Below, in pieces: positions 23,473 through 36,035 of a stretch of DNA of 64,000 nt. Both the position numbers and the translations under genes were made by a program. Positions within the stretch are counted from its first letter, which is position 1. Every line of letters begins with the position of its first letter. The notes below the pieces were generated by a model, which saw only the letters and a program-made list of their open reading frames with translations, was not told the DNA's origin and did no database searches. This stretch comes from Amanita rubescens (lineage: Eukaryota > Basidiomycota > Agaricomycetes > Agaricales > Amanitaceae), in NCBI GenBank assembly GCA_015039365.1, contig WION01000024.1, positions 62,001-126,000 of the forward strand, in the 5' to 3' direction.

Positions 23473-26164
23473 CACCTGATGAGCCCAATAAAAGCCTCTA
23501 ATTAGAGGTGGACGGACCCCACTCGTCCATGCCTAATTAGAGGCCAAAAGTGAATTAATGGGCTGAGCTGGATAATTGGGCAGAATAAATAAAAGTTTTC
23601 GAAGTTTAACAAGTCCATTTTCCCACACCCAGTCCAATTACCATTTCTGGAAGGTGTGGAGAGTTGTTTGTGCATGTTATGACATATGGTATCATCACAA
23701 TTTTGGAACAAGGGAATGATTACCTTATTTTGTAAGATAGCTGAATTCCAAATGAGGTAAGCAAGTTAGGATACCATATTTGGAAAGTTGTGAGGGTGTT
23801 GTTTGTACATGTTTGTACATGTTATGACATAATTCTTGCACCATCTTGATCACATGATATTTCAGGATTTTTCAAGATTTTTTGGCAGCCTTTCAATTTT
23901 TCAACACAAATCAATATCTTGTGTTTGGCCCTGTTTGGGAATGTAATTCTTGCACCACCATGATCACACAATTTTTCAAGATTTTTCAAGATTTTTTTGG
24001 CAGCCTCCAATTTTTCAACACAAAGCGTTTAAAACAGTATTTTGCAAATATCTTGAGTTTGGCATTGTTTGGCATGTTCATTTCCACACCACTCTGATCA
24101 CACGATTTTTCTGCATTTTTCATAATTTTTTCAATTTTATTCCCACAGTCACAGTACTCTTGGCAAATGGTAGCATTACAAATGAGACTACAAAGACTAC
24201 ATTAAAAAGTGCGGATTTTTCAGGGTCAAATTAATGTGCACTTTAGGATCCTTTGGTGGGTTTCCAAAAATGGAAATAGCGCCCTTCGGACTTGCCATTT
24301 TGGGAAATATCTGCTCACTGTTGGTGGTGATGAGCAACAAGAAATTGCAATAACTCCCTTAATACCAGGTATTTTTGTGGCGCTTTTTTTGGAACATATT
24401 CCTTACATGTATATGCACCTATTCACCATGTTAGAATGCAAAAAATGCAAGTGGTTTCTGTCAGAATGCAACATGTCTTGCTCACTGTTGACAACAGTGA
24501 GGAGCAACAAATGACAATATCTCCATTAATACTGGTTATTTCTGTGGCGCTTTTTTTGGTATGTCCCCATTAGGCACATAGGAAGGCACTTGCAATGTTA
24601 GAATGCAAATACTATGTACCAATCATGCCACAAATAAAATTGGTGTGCTCACTGTCTGCCACAATGAGCAGCCATATCTCCACCAAAACAAGATCTTTCT
24701 GTGGCACTTCTTTTGATTTGGGATCACACATAACAAAGATAAACATTGGGAGGGTCACAACAGAGGATCCCTAGGCAAGATCAAGTGGAATGTCCCATTT
24801 TTCCTGACATGTCAACTTGTCAGCCACTCTTTCTGTATCATGTTCAGACATTTATCATGAAACTGAAAGTTACACATTAATCACCTGGGCAATCTCCTTC
24901 GAGACACCCTGAATGACACTCTGTTATCATAAGAAGTCCAAATCCAAAAAAGCGCCACAGAAAGATCTTGTTTTGGTGGAGATATGCCTGCTCATCATGG
25001 CAGAGAGTGAGCACACCAATTTTATTTGTGGCTCATTGGTACATACTATTTGCATTCTAACATTCCAAATGCCTTCCTATATGCCTAATAAGGACATACC
25101 AAAAAAGCGCCACAGAAATAACCAGTATTAATGGAGATATTGTCATTTGTTGCTCCTCACTGTTGTCAACAGTGAGCAAGACATGTTGCATTCTGACAGA
25201 AACCACTTGCATTTTTTGCATTCTAACATGGTGAATAGGTGCATATACATGTAAGGAATATGTTCCAAAAAAAGCGCCACAAAAATACCTGGTATTAAGG
25301 GAGTTATTGCAATTTCTTGTTGCTCATCACCACCAACAGTGAGCAGATATTTCCCAAAATGGCAAGTCCGAAGGGCGCTATTTCCATCTTTGGAAACCCG
25401 CCAAAGGATCCTAAAGTGCACATTAATTTGACCCTGAAAAATCCGCACTTTTTAATGTAGTCTTTGTAGTCTCATTTGTAATGCTACCATTTGCCAAGAG
25501 TACTGTGACTGTGGGAATAAAATTGAAAAAATTGTGAAAAATGCAGAAAAATCGTGTGATCAGAGTGGTGTGGAAATGAACATGCCAAACAATGCCAAAC
25601 TCAAGATATTTGCAAAATACTGTTTTAAACGCTTTGTGTTGAAAAATTGAAGGCTGCCAAAAAAATCTTGAAAAATCCTGAAAAATCATGTGATCATGGT
25701 GGTGCAAGAATTACATTCCCAAACAGGGCCAAACACAAGATATTTGCAAAATACATGCTTGCCTGTCACAACCCTCTTGTCAAAATCTGTAAAAAAATTA
25801 TCTCTTGTAATTGTTTGTGTCATAACATGTACAAACAACACCCTCACAACTTTCCAAATATGGTATCCTAACTTGCTTACCTTATTTGGAATTCAGCTGT
25901 CTTACAAAATAAGGTAATCATTCCCTTGTTCCAAAATTGTGATGATACCCTATGTCATAACATGCACAAACAACTCTCCACACCTTCCAGAAATGGTAAT
26001 TGGACTGGGTGTGGGAAAATGGACTTGTTAAACTTCGAAAACTTTTATTTATTCTGCCCAATTATCCAGCTCAGCCTATTAATTCACTTTCAGCCTCTAA
26101 TTAGGCATGGACGAGGGGGGTCCGCCCACCTCTAATTAGAGACTTTAATTGGGCTCATCAGGTG
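23473..26164. mobile_element. A1: foldback DNA transposon, about 1.2-kb arms
   Basis: Exact 8-bp TSDs CGGAAAAA flank it (23465-23472, 26165-26172). The ends read CACCTGATGAGCCCAAT inward on both sides. The two halves are inverted copies: about 23473-24722 pairs with about 24941-26164 around a loop of about 218 nt. Similarity between arms is very high, so even spurious ORFs recur on opposite strands (24209-24514 and 25143-25448). Subterminal CTAATTAG palindromes are shared with B and A2. It has no gene of its own. Transcripts would fold into a long duplex. Confidence 0.9.
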
Positions 26165-26172
26165 CGGAAAAA

Positions 26173-27694
26173 ATGACAGGCAAGCCGGTATGCATTTAAT
26201 TGCATTATTGTGTTTGAAGTGCAACCCCAGGATACTGCGACTGAAGCCAACGTTCGAGATGACAAATGAGGTCCCAAGTTTCGTCAGAGATGATCGATGA
26301 AGCTTGAAGTGCTGAGGTCATTGATCATTCTGAGGAGTTTTCGTCAGGGCAGTATGAAGGACAGTAGACGTGGGTTGGACATGCTGATATAACTTGGTTA
26401 CAGAATCGTTGATGCCCATGGGTTTTGCCGAGGACATTGTAGATGTGGAGGTTGAGTTGGGTGCAGACTGGCCGATGTTGGTCGAGAATGATCATGGGCG
26501 GTCATCTGGCGGTGTTGGACTGAAAGGACGGATGGATTGGGCTGGTGAATGAGTGATTCCAGGAGTAGCGGATGAGAGAGCCGAAGAGCGACTCGATACA
26601 CAAAATCCCTACTAATCCTAGGCCCTTGCGTTCACCAGTAACTTATGAAGTACTATTACATTATGACTACAAACTTCCGTAGAAACAATATACGCAAAAT
26701 CTTGGGTATTTAGCCCACAACTTGCGCAAACAACAGGCGGTATGCGCATGTAGCAATGTTATTTATTAGATCCTTCCCTTCCTAAACGCTCAATGAACAA
26801 TTTGATGAATGTGGGGATAGTGTGCACGTTGCAATTGCAGTAATCCCATGTCATCGTAACTTTGAATTCGTCAATGTTAGGCATGCCCGTCGAGTTTCCT
26901 AAGCATCTCAAGAATATAACTTCAGGTACATTCCGTCGACCAGATGAGCAGATATGGTTCCCCACATCAGCAATCCCAGTTTTTGATGGGAGTGCACTGC
27001 TTTTCAGTAAGTTGATCGGAGCGCTCCAGAGAATCGACCAATTCTCCCCAGAACTCCCAAATGCTACCCACTTTGGTGTTCTCCTCCTGGTCACTCAGGA
27101 GCACCAAAATACGACAGTAGGTGCTCCAGAGTTTTTGATTAATTCTGGAGTTGCCAACAGGACTTGAAGTGAACGAGAGCTGCATCAGGAATTTATCTAA
27201 GACTTACTATTAAAATGTAATCTATTTAATGCAATGCTAATATCTCCTAAGTTTTGATAACAAGATCTACGGAATCACTAATATAGTACTTTAATGTTGG
27301 TTAACCCGTTTCGGGGGCAACGAAGCGACGAAAACGTGCGTTGAGCTAGATAGTGGGACCAGTCCTGCCCGAGTGGTTTACCAATGATAGTGTGCGCAAC
27401 AAGTCTCAAGGATCTCTAATTTCCCCTTGATGACTGTTGGTGGCGCTCTGCCTCGTTGCGCCGCTGTGATTCTCTCTCTGCGTCGCCCAGGCTGTCCCTC
27501 TGGGATCTGTTGTCAATATTGCCAACGTATGTACCAAATGAGGCGGAGGGGGTCTGTGACGCGAGGTGGCCCGTAAGAGTGTTGATGTGGTGCTCCCATC
27601 CCAAGTGGCGATGCGGCATTCGGCAATCCCAATGCCGCCTATTCCTCCCATGTGGTCCAAACCAACGATCATCCAAATGCACCAGCAGCTGACC
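26173..27694. other. Unassigned sequence between A1 and A2
   Basis: Short frames exist but none is convincing. A minus-strand frame ending at 26205 reads like a protein C-terminus (ETWDLICHLERWL then a stop) about 40 bp from A1. Another minus frame (27416-27697, Arg/His/Ser-rich) runs into the end of A2. Neither family is recognised. They may be remnants of an older element. Confidence 0.3.
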
Positions 27695-28914
27695 CACCTG
27701 ATCAGCCCGACAAAAAACTCTAATTAGACAGGGACGTCACATGCCCCTCCTTCTCCATTAAAGGGGGTTTTTTGGCTAATAGGGCTTTCATGAATAAATG
27801 TACACGATAAAAGACATAAAATTGTGCTAAGTCCACTTTCCCACATCTAAAAATGAACTCATTACCATTTCTGGAAGGTGGGGGATGTTTGTACATGTTA
27901 TGACATGAGAATTTGATCACAAGTTAGGGACAAGGGCATAATTGCCTTTTTTGGTAAGATAGTCAGATTCCAAATAAGGAAAGCAATTTAGGATACCATT
28001 TTTGGAAGGTTGTCAAGGCATTTGTACATGTTTGTACATGCTTTGACACAACAAAGTATAATTTCCTTATTTGGAAAGTGAGAAGTAGATGCCAAATAAG
28101 ACAAAATAATTGATTTCAGGGTCGAATTTCCTAAAAAGGAAATGATTACGTAATTTCAGGGTCAATCAATTGTGTAGCCTTGGTCAGTGGCTTTCTAAAT
28201 GTGGTTGTATGACATTATTTGGTGATGATTTCATTGAGATATTCACTGATTGATTTTCAGGGTCAAATTTCCTGAAAAGGAAATGAGTAATGTAATGTGT
28301 GCTTTAGGATCCAGTGGCGGATTTCCAAAAAAGGAAAGAGCGCACTTCGGCCTTGCCATTTTGGGAAATATCTGCTCACTGTTGCTGGTGATGAGCAGCA
28401 AGAAAATGCAATATCTCCCTTAATACTGGATATTTTTGTGGCGCTTTTTTTGGAACATATTCCTTATATGTATATGCACCTATCCACCATGTTAGAATGC
28501 AAAAATTGCAAGTGGTTTCTGTCAGAATGCAACATGTCTTGCTCACTGTTGTCAACAGTGAGGAGCAACAAATGACAATATCTCCATTAATACTGGTTAT
28601 TTCTGTGGCGCTTTTTTTGGTATGTCCCAGTGGCGGATTTCCAAAAAAGCACCTGTTAAGCCGGCAATCAACTGCTAATTAGCCAGGGACACAGGCCCTG
28701 TGTCCCTTGCTAATTAGCGAGCTTCTTCGCTCAATCTCTCACTTTCAATAATTCCCGTTAATTATTAAGTTGAATTTCAGTTATTTCTGCTCCTACCACA
28801 CATTTCTCCCATGTGATACAGCTTGAATAGTTTCGGCGTGTTACGCGGTCACGGGAAAGATTAACTTCAACTCGTATTCACTGGTATTGTATGTACAAAG
28901 GGCTAATTATTGAG

Positions 28915-31900
28915 CTAATCATCATTAAAATCACTACCGGATGGTGGGCTCTCTTCATCTGAAGAAATAATTGGCCTACTCTTGAAAACGCGACTGGTCC
29001 GGTGGCCCGTCTCAACACTTTACCCTCCCCCACGTGTCCTTGTGGACTCCTTGTGGACTCCCGGACTCCTCAGGACTCCTCAGGACTCCCTGTAGACTCC
29101 TGATAAATTGACATAAAATGCCAGGAGTGGACAAGGACTCCTTGTGGACTCCTTGTTCACTCCCTGTTCACTCCTCATTGACTGCAAAAAAGCGAAAAAT
29201 TCCAGGAGTCATCCCACAAGGAGTGGACCAGGACTCCCTGTGGAGTCCTGCTCACTCCTGGTTCAAAGCAAAAAAGTAGTAAGTAAAATTGCAAGGACTG
29301 GACAGGAGTCCCTGTGGAGTCCTGCTCACTCCCTGCTCACTTGTCATTACTGTAACAATGGCAACAGAAATCTGTTGCACTACAATGCTACATAACAGTG
29401 AATCTAAATAACTTAGTACAAACCATTTAAAAACATCATCTGTGTCAATCAATACCAACACCATCACCACCACTATCATCATCACCATCCACCTGTGGCC
29501 CACTTTTTTCCTGCTCTGGATTGTTTGTTGATGTAATATGCAGGAACCAGTTAAAATTGCTGCTAATCATCCTTTTCAGTATTTGCTCATAACCACCTAG
29601 TAAGGCATTCAATGTTCACATGCCTGTGTATTGAAGGCACACATGTAACTGAGTCATATCTTCATTGAAACTTAATCCATCAGGATTCCTACTCATTCCC
29701 AGCCATTCCTATTGCATCCTATGTAAGTAAGACTGACATCACCAGTACTTTACACTCATGTGCAATTTCATGCTGCTTTCCAAATTTCAGGTGGGCATGC
29801 ATGTTGTTTGGCAATGTTTATACTTGCAATAAAATCCTGAAAATTCATATGATCCAGGTCATATAGGACTTATTGTAAGACCAAATAATGCCAAGTACTT
29901 GAAATGTTTGCAAAAGACCTTTTCAGATGTGAGTGTGAGGAAATTGTAAAGTCTGAAAATAATCTTGAAAATGTCCCATGTGATCAAGGACATGCAAGAA
30001 TTATGCCAAACTAAATAAGCTAAAATGTGAATGCAAAAAGTCTGTTTGTCTTTTGGTTTTGCCACTCCATGTGTGACCACCTGCAAAGTCAATTTAGGAG
30101 GGGTGTCTGGTGATGATCAAGTTTGGTCAGTTTTAGGAAGTTGGGGTTGCTGGTGGCTATGAGTGACTGGAAGTGCTGGAAGTCAGTTGCAGTGACTTCA
30201 ATGTGCAATGGTTTGGAGTAGCATCAGAAAACATGCCAAAAATCTGACATTTGATGGTGTCTGATTCCTTCCTGATCATCTTTGTTATGTGCATGGTGTT
30301 TGTACATGGAAATTGCTGCCATCTTAAAGTTGTGTTACAAAACATCACAGGGCTCAGCTCTTATAAGATGGAGCATCATTTCATTCAGCCTTGGAACTGG
30401 TTGTTTGATTGTCTGACAATCAGATGTCATCAGTTAATATCAGACAACAGACAACCAGTGTTTCAGACACTGTCAGACCATCACCATCAGACAACCAGTG
30501 TTCCAGCACAAGTCAGGCAATCAGAAAATCAGATCAGGTTCAAAAGACTGGTGTTCAAAACAGTACTTTGCAAGTATCTTGAGTTTGGCAGCATTTGGCA
30601 CTGCAATTCTTGCACAGATGTGATCACATGATTTTTTGGGATTTTTGAGAATTTTTTTGATTTTTTTGATTTTTTTCAAAGCTATGTTTGAAAATGTATT
30701 TTGCAAATATCTCATGTTTGACTTTATTTGGCATTATGATTGTTGCATATTCTGAATCACAAAAGCTAGGCGCATCTTTTTTGTCACAGTCACATATTAC
30801 ATAATGTCACACTTCTATAAAAGGAAATTTTAATTTTGTTATATTTTATCTTATCTTATCTAGGCCATCATATTACTTAAGCTGCCTATCATCTATCTAT
30901 CTATCTAATCTTATCTCCACTACCCCCCCTTTTCCCGAGGGGGTGCTGGGGGATATGTGCCAGATGTCCCCTCCTTATATACCTGTGGGCCTGCGCACAG
31001 ACCAACTGGTCATGTCACATGACCACATAAACAGGAATGAAACAAGGAGTCCTTACACTCCTTGTGGACTCCTCATACAGGGAGTCCAGAGGAGTCCCAG
31101 GAGTCTACCAGGAGTCTACCAGGAGTCCCAGCTCACTCCCGGTACATTTTGGCTGGGATGAGGGGTCTTCCAGGGAGGTGGGAGTCCCTCTGGAGTCCCA
31201 GGAATTCCCGGGAATTCCCGGGAGTGAGCCAGGAGTCCTCAGGAGTCTACAAGGAACGCGTGGGGGAAGGTAAAGACCTCGCCCGTCTTGGAACGGGTTT
31301 GCATGCGGGAAGGCACGGAAGGGGTTCCCGATGGCTCGTTCTCCCCCCTGTCGCTGCCATTTTCTTCCTCGTCGGCGCATTCTTCGTCGTCAGGCTGTTG
31401 AACCGCTCGCTTCTTCCTCGGCTTCCCCTTGTCACTACGCTGCTTCCGTTTACGGCCGACAGACTCGCCGGCCGCTTCCCGTTCTTTGATTGATTCCACG
31501 TGGAGTCGTACTTCCCGCTCCGTGATCCTGACCCAATGACAATCATGGGCTCTCAGTGCTTGTCCAAGCTGCCGAAGTTCATCCATGCTTGTGAGACTTG
31601 CAGGATTCGTGAATTTGATGTTCTCCGGCCATCCGACGAGCTTGACGCGATATTTCTGTACAAACTTGTCGTAATTCACATAGTTCATGCTAATATTATC
31701 CATATTGGTAATACGCTCTGTCATCAGTTAGAATTCCGCGTCACGACAGGAAGGATGAAAAACTTACTGAGACCACCGAGAATGAAGTTACTGCACTGCG
31801 CCCGAAGACCTGGCCATGAATCTGCCTTTTTTCCAGCTAGAATGGGTGTTAGAAAGGTGACTAAGCACGAAAAACTTGAGACTTACCTTGCCCGTGTGAA

Positions 31901-33556
31901 CAAGCCCAATTCTCGAACTGGCGCAGGAGGCTCCACGCGTCAATCTTGAGGACTTCGGTAAAAAAAGACTCGGTATTTGCCGTTGCAATCCATCCTGGAA
32001 TACCAGAGTCCCGGACGTCGCCCCTGCTTGCAAACAAAAATACGTGCGCGCCCGTCCGCGACGCTAAGTTGTCGGCCTATGATGAACGTTAGTAAGAACG
32101 ATACACCGATAAATGCAAACTTACCTCCTGTGATAAACGTTGGATCGTGAATCGCATGTCCTGCGCAGCAGAGATGTTTGACGCTCTAGCCCCCTTTTTC
32201 TTAAGGTCGCGGTGGTCCTCCAGCTCCTGCAGTAGCTCGCTCTTTTCGTCCGCAGTCAATTCTTGCATTATTTCTTCAATGTTGATCATGTTTTGGACTT
32301 CGAGCAGCTTCAACCGATTTCCCTCTTCCCGGCCTGCGGACAGATGTGAGAATAGTACAAAATCCAGCAAAAGAGCTTACCTTCATTGAGTTCTTTTGCT
32401 TTCTTGTGGAGGATGGCGTTCTTAAGATTTGGTTTGCGCGTTGATTTCAGTGTTGATGACGAACATAACAAGACGCGGATGTAATCTTCTTTTTTCCTGA
32501 ATTTCTCTGCCAGTTCCTCAACCAACTTGTCTCGGAGTACGTGGAATGCCTTGACCTCAGCCAGTAAGGCTTCTCCATTTTCTTTTATCTGCGCGCTTCT
32601 CATTTTTATGGTCTGGCGTTCTGCGTGAGTCCTGGGGCGATAGACGCGTGACCGAATTGGCTGTACAACGGCTGTTGGTAAGCGTTTGGCCCACGTGTCT
32701 AACGACTCGGCGGCCGTGGGACCATCTTCTCCCTCACTGGCAGCTGTTCGCAATAGCTCGCGCTGATGATTGAGTCGAACCATATACTCTTTGACCCGCT
32801 CGTCGTCAACAGGATGCTCGTCAGCAGCAGGAGGCTCGTCTTCATCATGATTCTCGTCAGCAGCAGGATCGCCATCCTTGAATACAATAACATAACCATT
32901 AGCTTTATGAGTACGTGAAATCACTTACAGAATCATTTCCCAACGGAGTCTGACGTCTCGTTCCAGCGTTTCCCACTGGCCTTTGGGGATCCGTGGAAGG
33001 GCGAGCCTGGGTACTGAAATGCAATATGTCAGTATTGATATTTCGGTTGGACTACTTGTTTAACTTACATTCGATTCTGACGGCGCGCGCTCGTGGGCGC
33101 ATTAGATGATGTTCCCGTACTGTTCGACGACATCTGGAATCCGGAAGATCCAACTTCCTGTCGTCTTCGGTGATTTGGGTATAATATTGGTTCCGGGGGA
33201 TTATTCTCTTCATATACAGAATTACGGTTGACGATATTATAGTTTTTAGGTTGCTGTAAATTTGAAGGAGCGTGTGGTCGTGTGTGAGATGCCGAAGGAG
33301 TAATGACTGGCGGTTTAGTAGCGTGCGGGGAGTTCAACGAACTAGGTGGCGTATTCAGTGGACCGAAGGTTCGTCGGCCTCCTGTAATTGTAGCCCTTGC
33401 TGAGATAGGGATATAGCCTCTTCCTCTTCCTATACCCGTGTCCAATGACGATGCCGTGCAGCGGCGGTGGTGCGTCAAGGACGAGGAAGCCTTTCCGTGG
33501 CTTCGAGAAGATGGATTCCCTGGGCGAGCATTCTCGTCCTCGCAGGAATTGCTCAT
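28915..33556 (-). CDS. Conserved KDZ-element gene of unknown function (7 exons, 687 aa), last exon split by K1
   Basis: Exons by splice signals: 33556-33069, 33013-32929, 32876-32381, 32333-32125, 32076-31887, 31836-31768, and 31717-31281 continuing at 29004-28915 once K1 and one TSD are removed. The total is 2064 nt, a whole number of codons. No family is recognised. The N-terminus is Ser/Arg-rich, followed by an acidic stretch, a helical Lys/Glu-rich middle (LKKKGARASN, ITADEK-like), a block with RVKLVGWPENIKF and CHWVRI, a basic nuclear-localisation-like stretch (GRKRKQRSDKGKPRKKR) and an acidic tail. The homologue at 49827-51739 shares the order and four intron positions. It is divergent from the hybrid-binding gene, with about 150 bp between starts. 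In this copy K1 breaks the last exon and adds premature termination. Confidence 0.85.
29013..31280 (-). mobile_element. K1 copy 2 (2268 bp)
   Basis: Exact 8-bp TSDs GCCCGTCT (29005-29012, 31281-31288). It is inserted in the last exon of the unknown gene of B. Ends and GGACTCC/GGAGTCC arrays are the same as in copy 1. Differences from copies 1 and 3 are few (single substitutions and 1-4 bp indels). Confidence 0.93.
29532..29643 (-). pseudogene. CxC6 3'-end relic in K1 copy 2
   Basis: This is the same decayed LNALLGGYEQILKRM...NFNWFLH segment as in copy 1. An extra G just downstream (near 29519) shifts the meaningless continuation of the frame. Confidence 0.78.
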
Positions 33557-33706
33557 GGAGCCGCCAGCAGCCGGAATAAGGTGGGCGCCAATGGGAAAAC
33601 TTGCGACTTAACAATGATCCATTAAATAATTCCCAACACGTGGGAAGTTGAACATTGAGTTCTGACACGTTTTATTTGCATCCACTAACACACACACACC
33701 CCAACC
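33557..33706. promoter_or_regulatory. Divergent intergenic region between two KDZ-element genes
   Basis: These 150 bp separate the start codons of the unknown gene (minus) and the hybrid-binding gene (plus). A bidirectional promoter is expected. A (CA)n run (about 33690-33700) lies just upstream of the plus-strand ATG. No certain TATA box is seen. Confidence 0.45.
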
Positions 33707-34674
33707 ATGGCGCACAGTAAGCCCACTCCCCCACCTTCGTATAATAAAAATTAATCCTTGTGACAGGTCAATCTCGTGTTTCAAGCGGCAGGCGCCAGAC
33801 GTCAAGCTCCAGACACAGGGGCAGTCAAGGAAGCTCGGATGGTAAGCCATCGATCACCAAAAACGAGCTTCGCTCACGACGCTTCCCACTTAAAGCAACG
33901 GTCTCTTCAGTAACATCTCAGATGGAAAATATTACTATAACAAGTCGGCTCCAAGACATGGTCCGCGAATTCATGCGGGACGTCCCTTACAATCGTGGAG
34001 GCCGCTACAACTATTATGTGGTCTACTGTGGCCGCGAGTCTGGAGTTTTTGACACCTGGTACGACATTTGTTTATCTTTTATGGTCAGAGAATGGTAACG
34101 ACTGACTATTTGGACAGGATCTCGACTCATCAATCTGTTATTGGGGTGTCTGGCAATGCTTATAAGGGGTTTCACACCCTCCGCGAGGCACAGACCTCCT
34201 ACAACGGATGGGTTGAGTTTCTCACCCAGCGAGCACTAGGGGGCCCTAGAGTTCAAGCCCCAATCTCGGCATCGCAGCCACGCGTTCCCGCGTCAGCGCC
34301 CACATCTGCTCCGCTTTCTCCTGTGCCCAGAGCACCTGTGGTGCGCGCTCAACCGCCTGCGCCGCCCACTCCTGGACTCGGTAGCCTGAGGGAAACCCCT
34401 TCCCCAACTCTTTCGGATGCTTCGTCACTCGGTCTCGGGCAAGACCCGTGGTTCGTAGTTGCCGAAGGAGAGCGCCCGGGTGTCTATCACACCAGGTGTG
34501 CATTCTCATCATTGATATTGAGCAGAGCACTTAGACTATTTTTGAATTAGGGATGAAGCCTTCGACGCTTTGGGAGACTCTCCCATTGCCGTCATTGACC
34601 GGGTCTTCGGAGAGTTGGGGGCGTTGCGTCTGTTCGTGAGGAAGTATATGAGGAACCAAGTGCATGCTATTTGA
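33707..34674 (+). CDS. Protein with RNase H1-type RNA/DNA hybrid-binding domain, KDZ element cargo (267 aa)
   Basis: Exons 33707-33716, 33767-34058, 34118-34495 and 34551-34674 give 804 nt, a whole number of codons. A Ser/Arg-rich N-terminus is followed by YYVVYCGRESGVFDTW and GVSGNAYKGFHTLREA, which matches the pattern of the caulimovirus VI/RNase H1 N-terminal hybrid-binding domain (residues about 75-140). A Pro/Ala-rich linker follows. The C-terminus has a second, shortened motif (WFVVAEGERPGVYHTR then DEAFDALGDSP). There is no RNase H catalytic domain. Known versions of this fold bind RNA/DNA hybrids or double-stranded RNA. Its role in KDZ transposition is not established. The divergent partner is the unknown gene. 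Confidence 0.8.
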
Positions 34675-36035
34675 ATAATGCGTTTGTTCGTGAGGAGGTA
34701 TTATGAGACAGAGTACATGCTATTTGAATTCGTACATGGTATATAGCTCGTAGCTAAAAATTTGAACATCGTCTATGCATTTTCCCGGATTCCGATCATA
34801 CGAGTAAAGGAAAGTGATTGATATACGAGTGAGTGTATAGAATGACAAAGTGGGAGAAGGTAAAAACGGTGGGAATGCAGCGAAGGGACAAGGTGAAAAT
34901 GAAGGGTACGCGTCGAAATCGATAAAGTGGGAGAAGGCGAAGACCGCGGGTATACATAGTAGTAAGGAATGACTTGATTAACGCACACGAAACCGAGAGC
35001 TTCAAGCGTGCAGTTCAACTGAGTGTAGTAGAACTTGAAGGTGTGGCAGAGCGAACGCAGAAGTATTTAGTAAAGCTACAGACTCGCTGTACCTGGAATG
35101 CACTCTTGCCGCCATAGGTGCCAGTAACATGATAATGCTTTGCAATTTGAACATAAATCTTATGGCATACATTCAATGCCGCGCTGGAACGACTTTCGCA
35201 ATGATCAAAACTAATCCGATCTTCCAAGTTGGCACAAAATGAACTGTGCCCGCCAGCGCGAACATGACCTCAGCTCATCCGACTCACTGTACCTGGAATG
35301 CACTCTTGCCGCCATAAGTGCTAACACGATGATACTTTGAAAGTAAATCTTATGGCATACATTCAATGCCGCGGTGACCTGGAACAACTTTCGCGATATT
35401 CAAAATCGATTTTCCGAGTTGGCACAAAATGAGTGTTTCCGCCAGCGCGAACATGACCTCGGCTCATCCTGATATCCTCATTCTCTGTCCTTAGCCTAAA
35501 GATGATAGAATACTCCCGTCGATCGCAAGAAACAGGCAGAGCAATGTTATTGGCATTCGCACAAGCCTTAAGGTCGTAGACGAGATGCGTTCACACTCAA
35601 CTACTCCGAAATCACAGGCCAGGTATTTTCTGATGTTTCCAGTGCATATTGAAACCTTTGGCAATAACTTACCGCCTGATAAGTCAGAAATTTGGGTGGG
35701 CGTGATGATCTGCGATTACTGATAAGCCTGATAAGATAATGTCATCCAACGTGACTTAGTGACGTGTCGCTTAGTACACGCCGCTGCTGGCACCTGCTGG
35801 CACCAGGGCGATGAAGAAGGCTACTCTTTCGTCCAAAAGATTGCGGCAATTTCGGCCAAGGTGGTGTGGTGATGCGTCAATATGGCAAAGCGGTAGGGCG
35901 CAAGCAAATTGAAAAAGAGATTTCAAGAAGCCAAGCTCTTAATCAGGGTGTGTTTAACTTCTTACCCTCCCTGCTCCAAGACGACTCTGACGTCCATAAT
36001 CAGAACCTATAAACGAAATTTTCGAAACTTTTGAC
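34675..36035. other. B intergenic region with tandem duplication
   Basis: Two diverged copies of a unit of about 190-200 bp (about 35085-35280 and 35285-35468) share TGTACCTGGAATGCACTC, GGCATACATTCAATGCCGC and GCCAGCGCGAACATGACCTC. A short duplicated TTCGTGAGGA segment lies near 34635 and 34687. No gene is supported. The right end should hold the transposase promoter. Confidence 0.55.

Noticed and set aside
24209..25448. Mirror-image ORFs of about 101 aa on both strands, similar to frames at 28297-28575 and 40289-40567
   Set aside because: They are shadows of the inverted arms of the foldback elements and are AT-rich, not protein-like. The repeat structure explains them.
26759..27185. Possible F-box-like minus-strand ORFs (111 and 72 aa)
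   Set aside because: The 111-aa frame needs a non-ATG start after an immediate stop. No splice model or family motif supports either.
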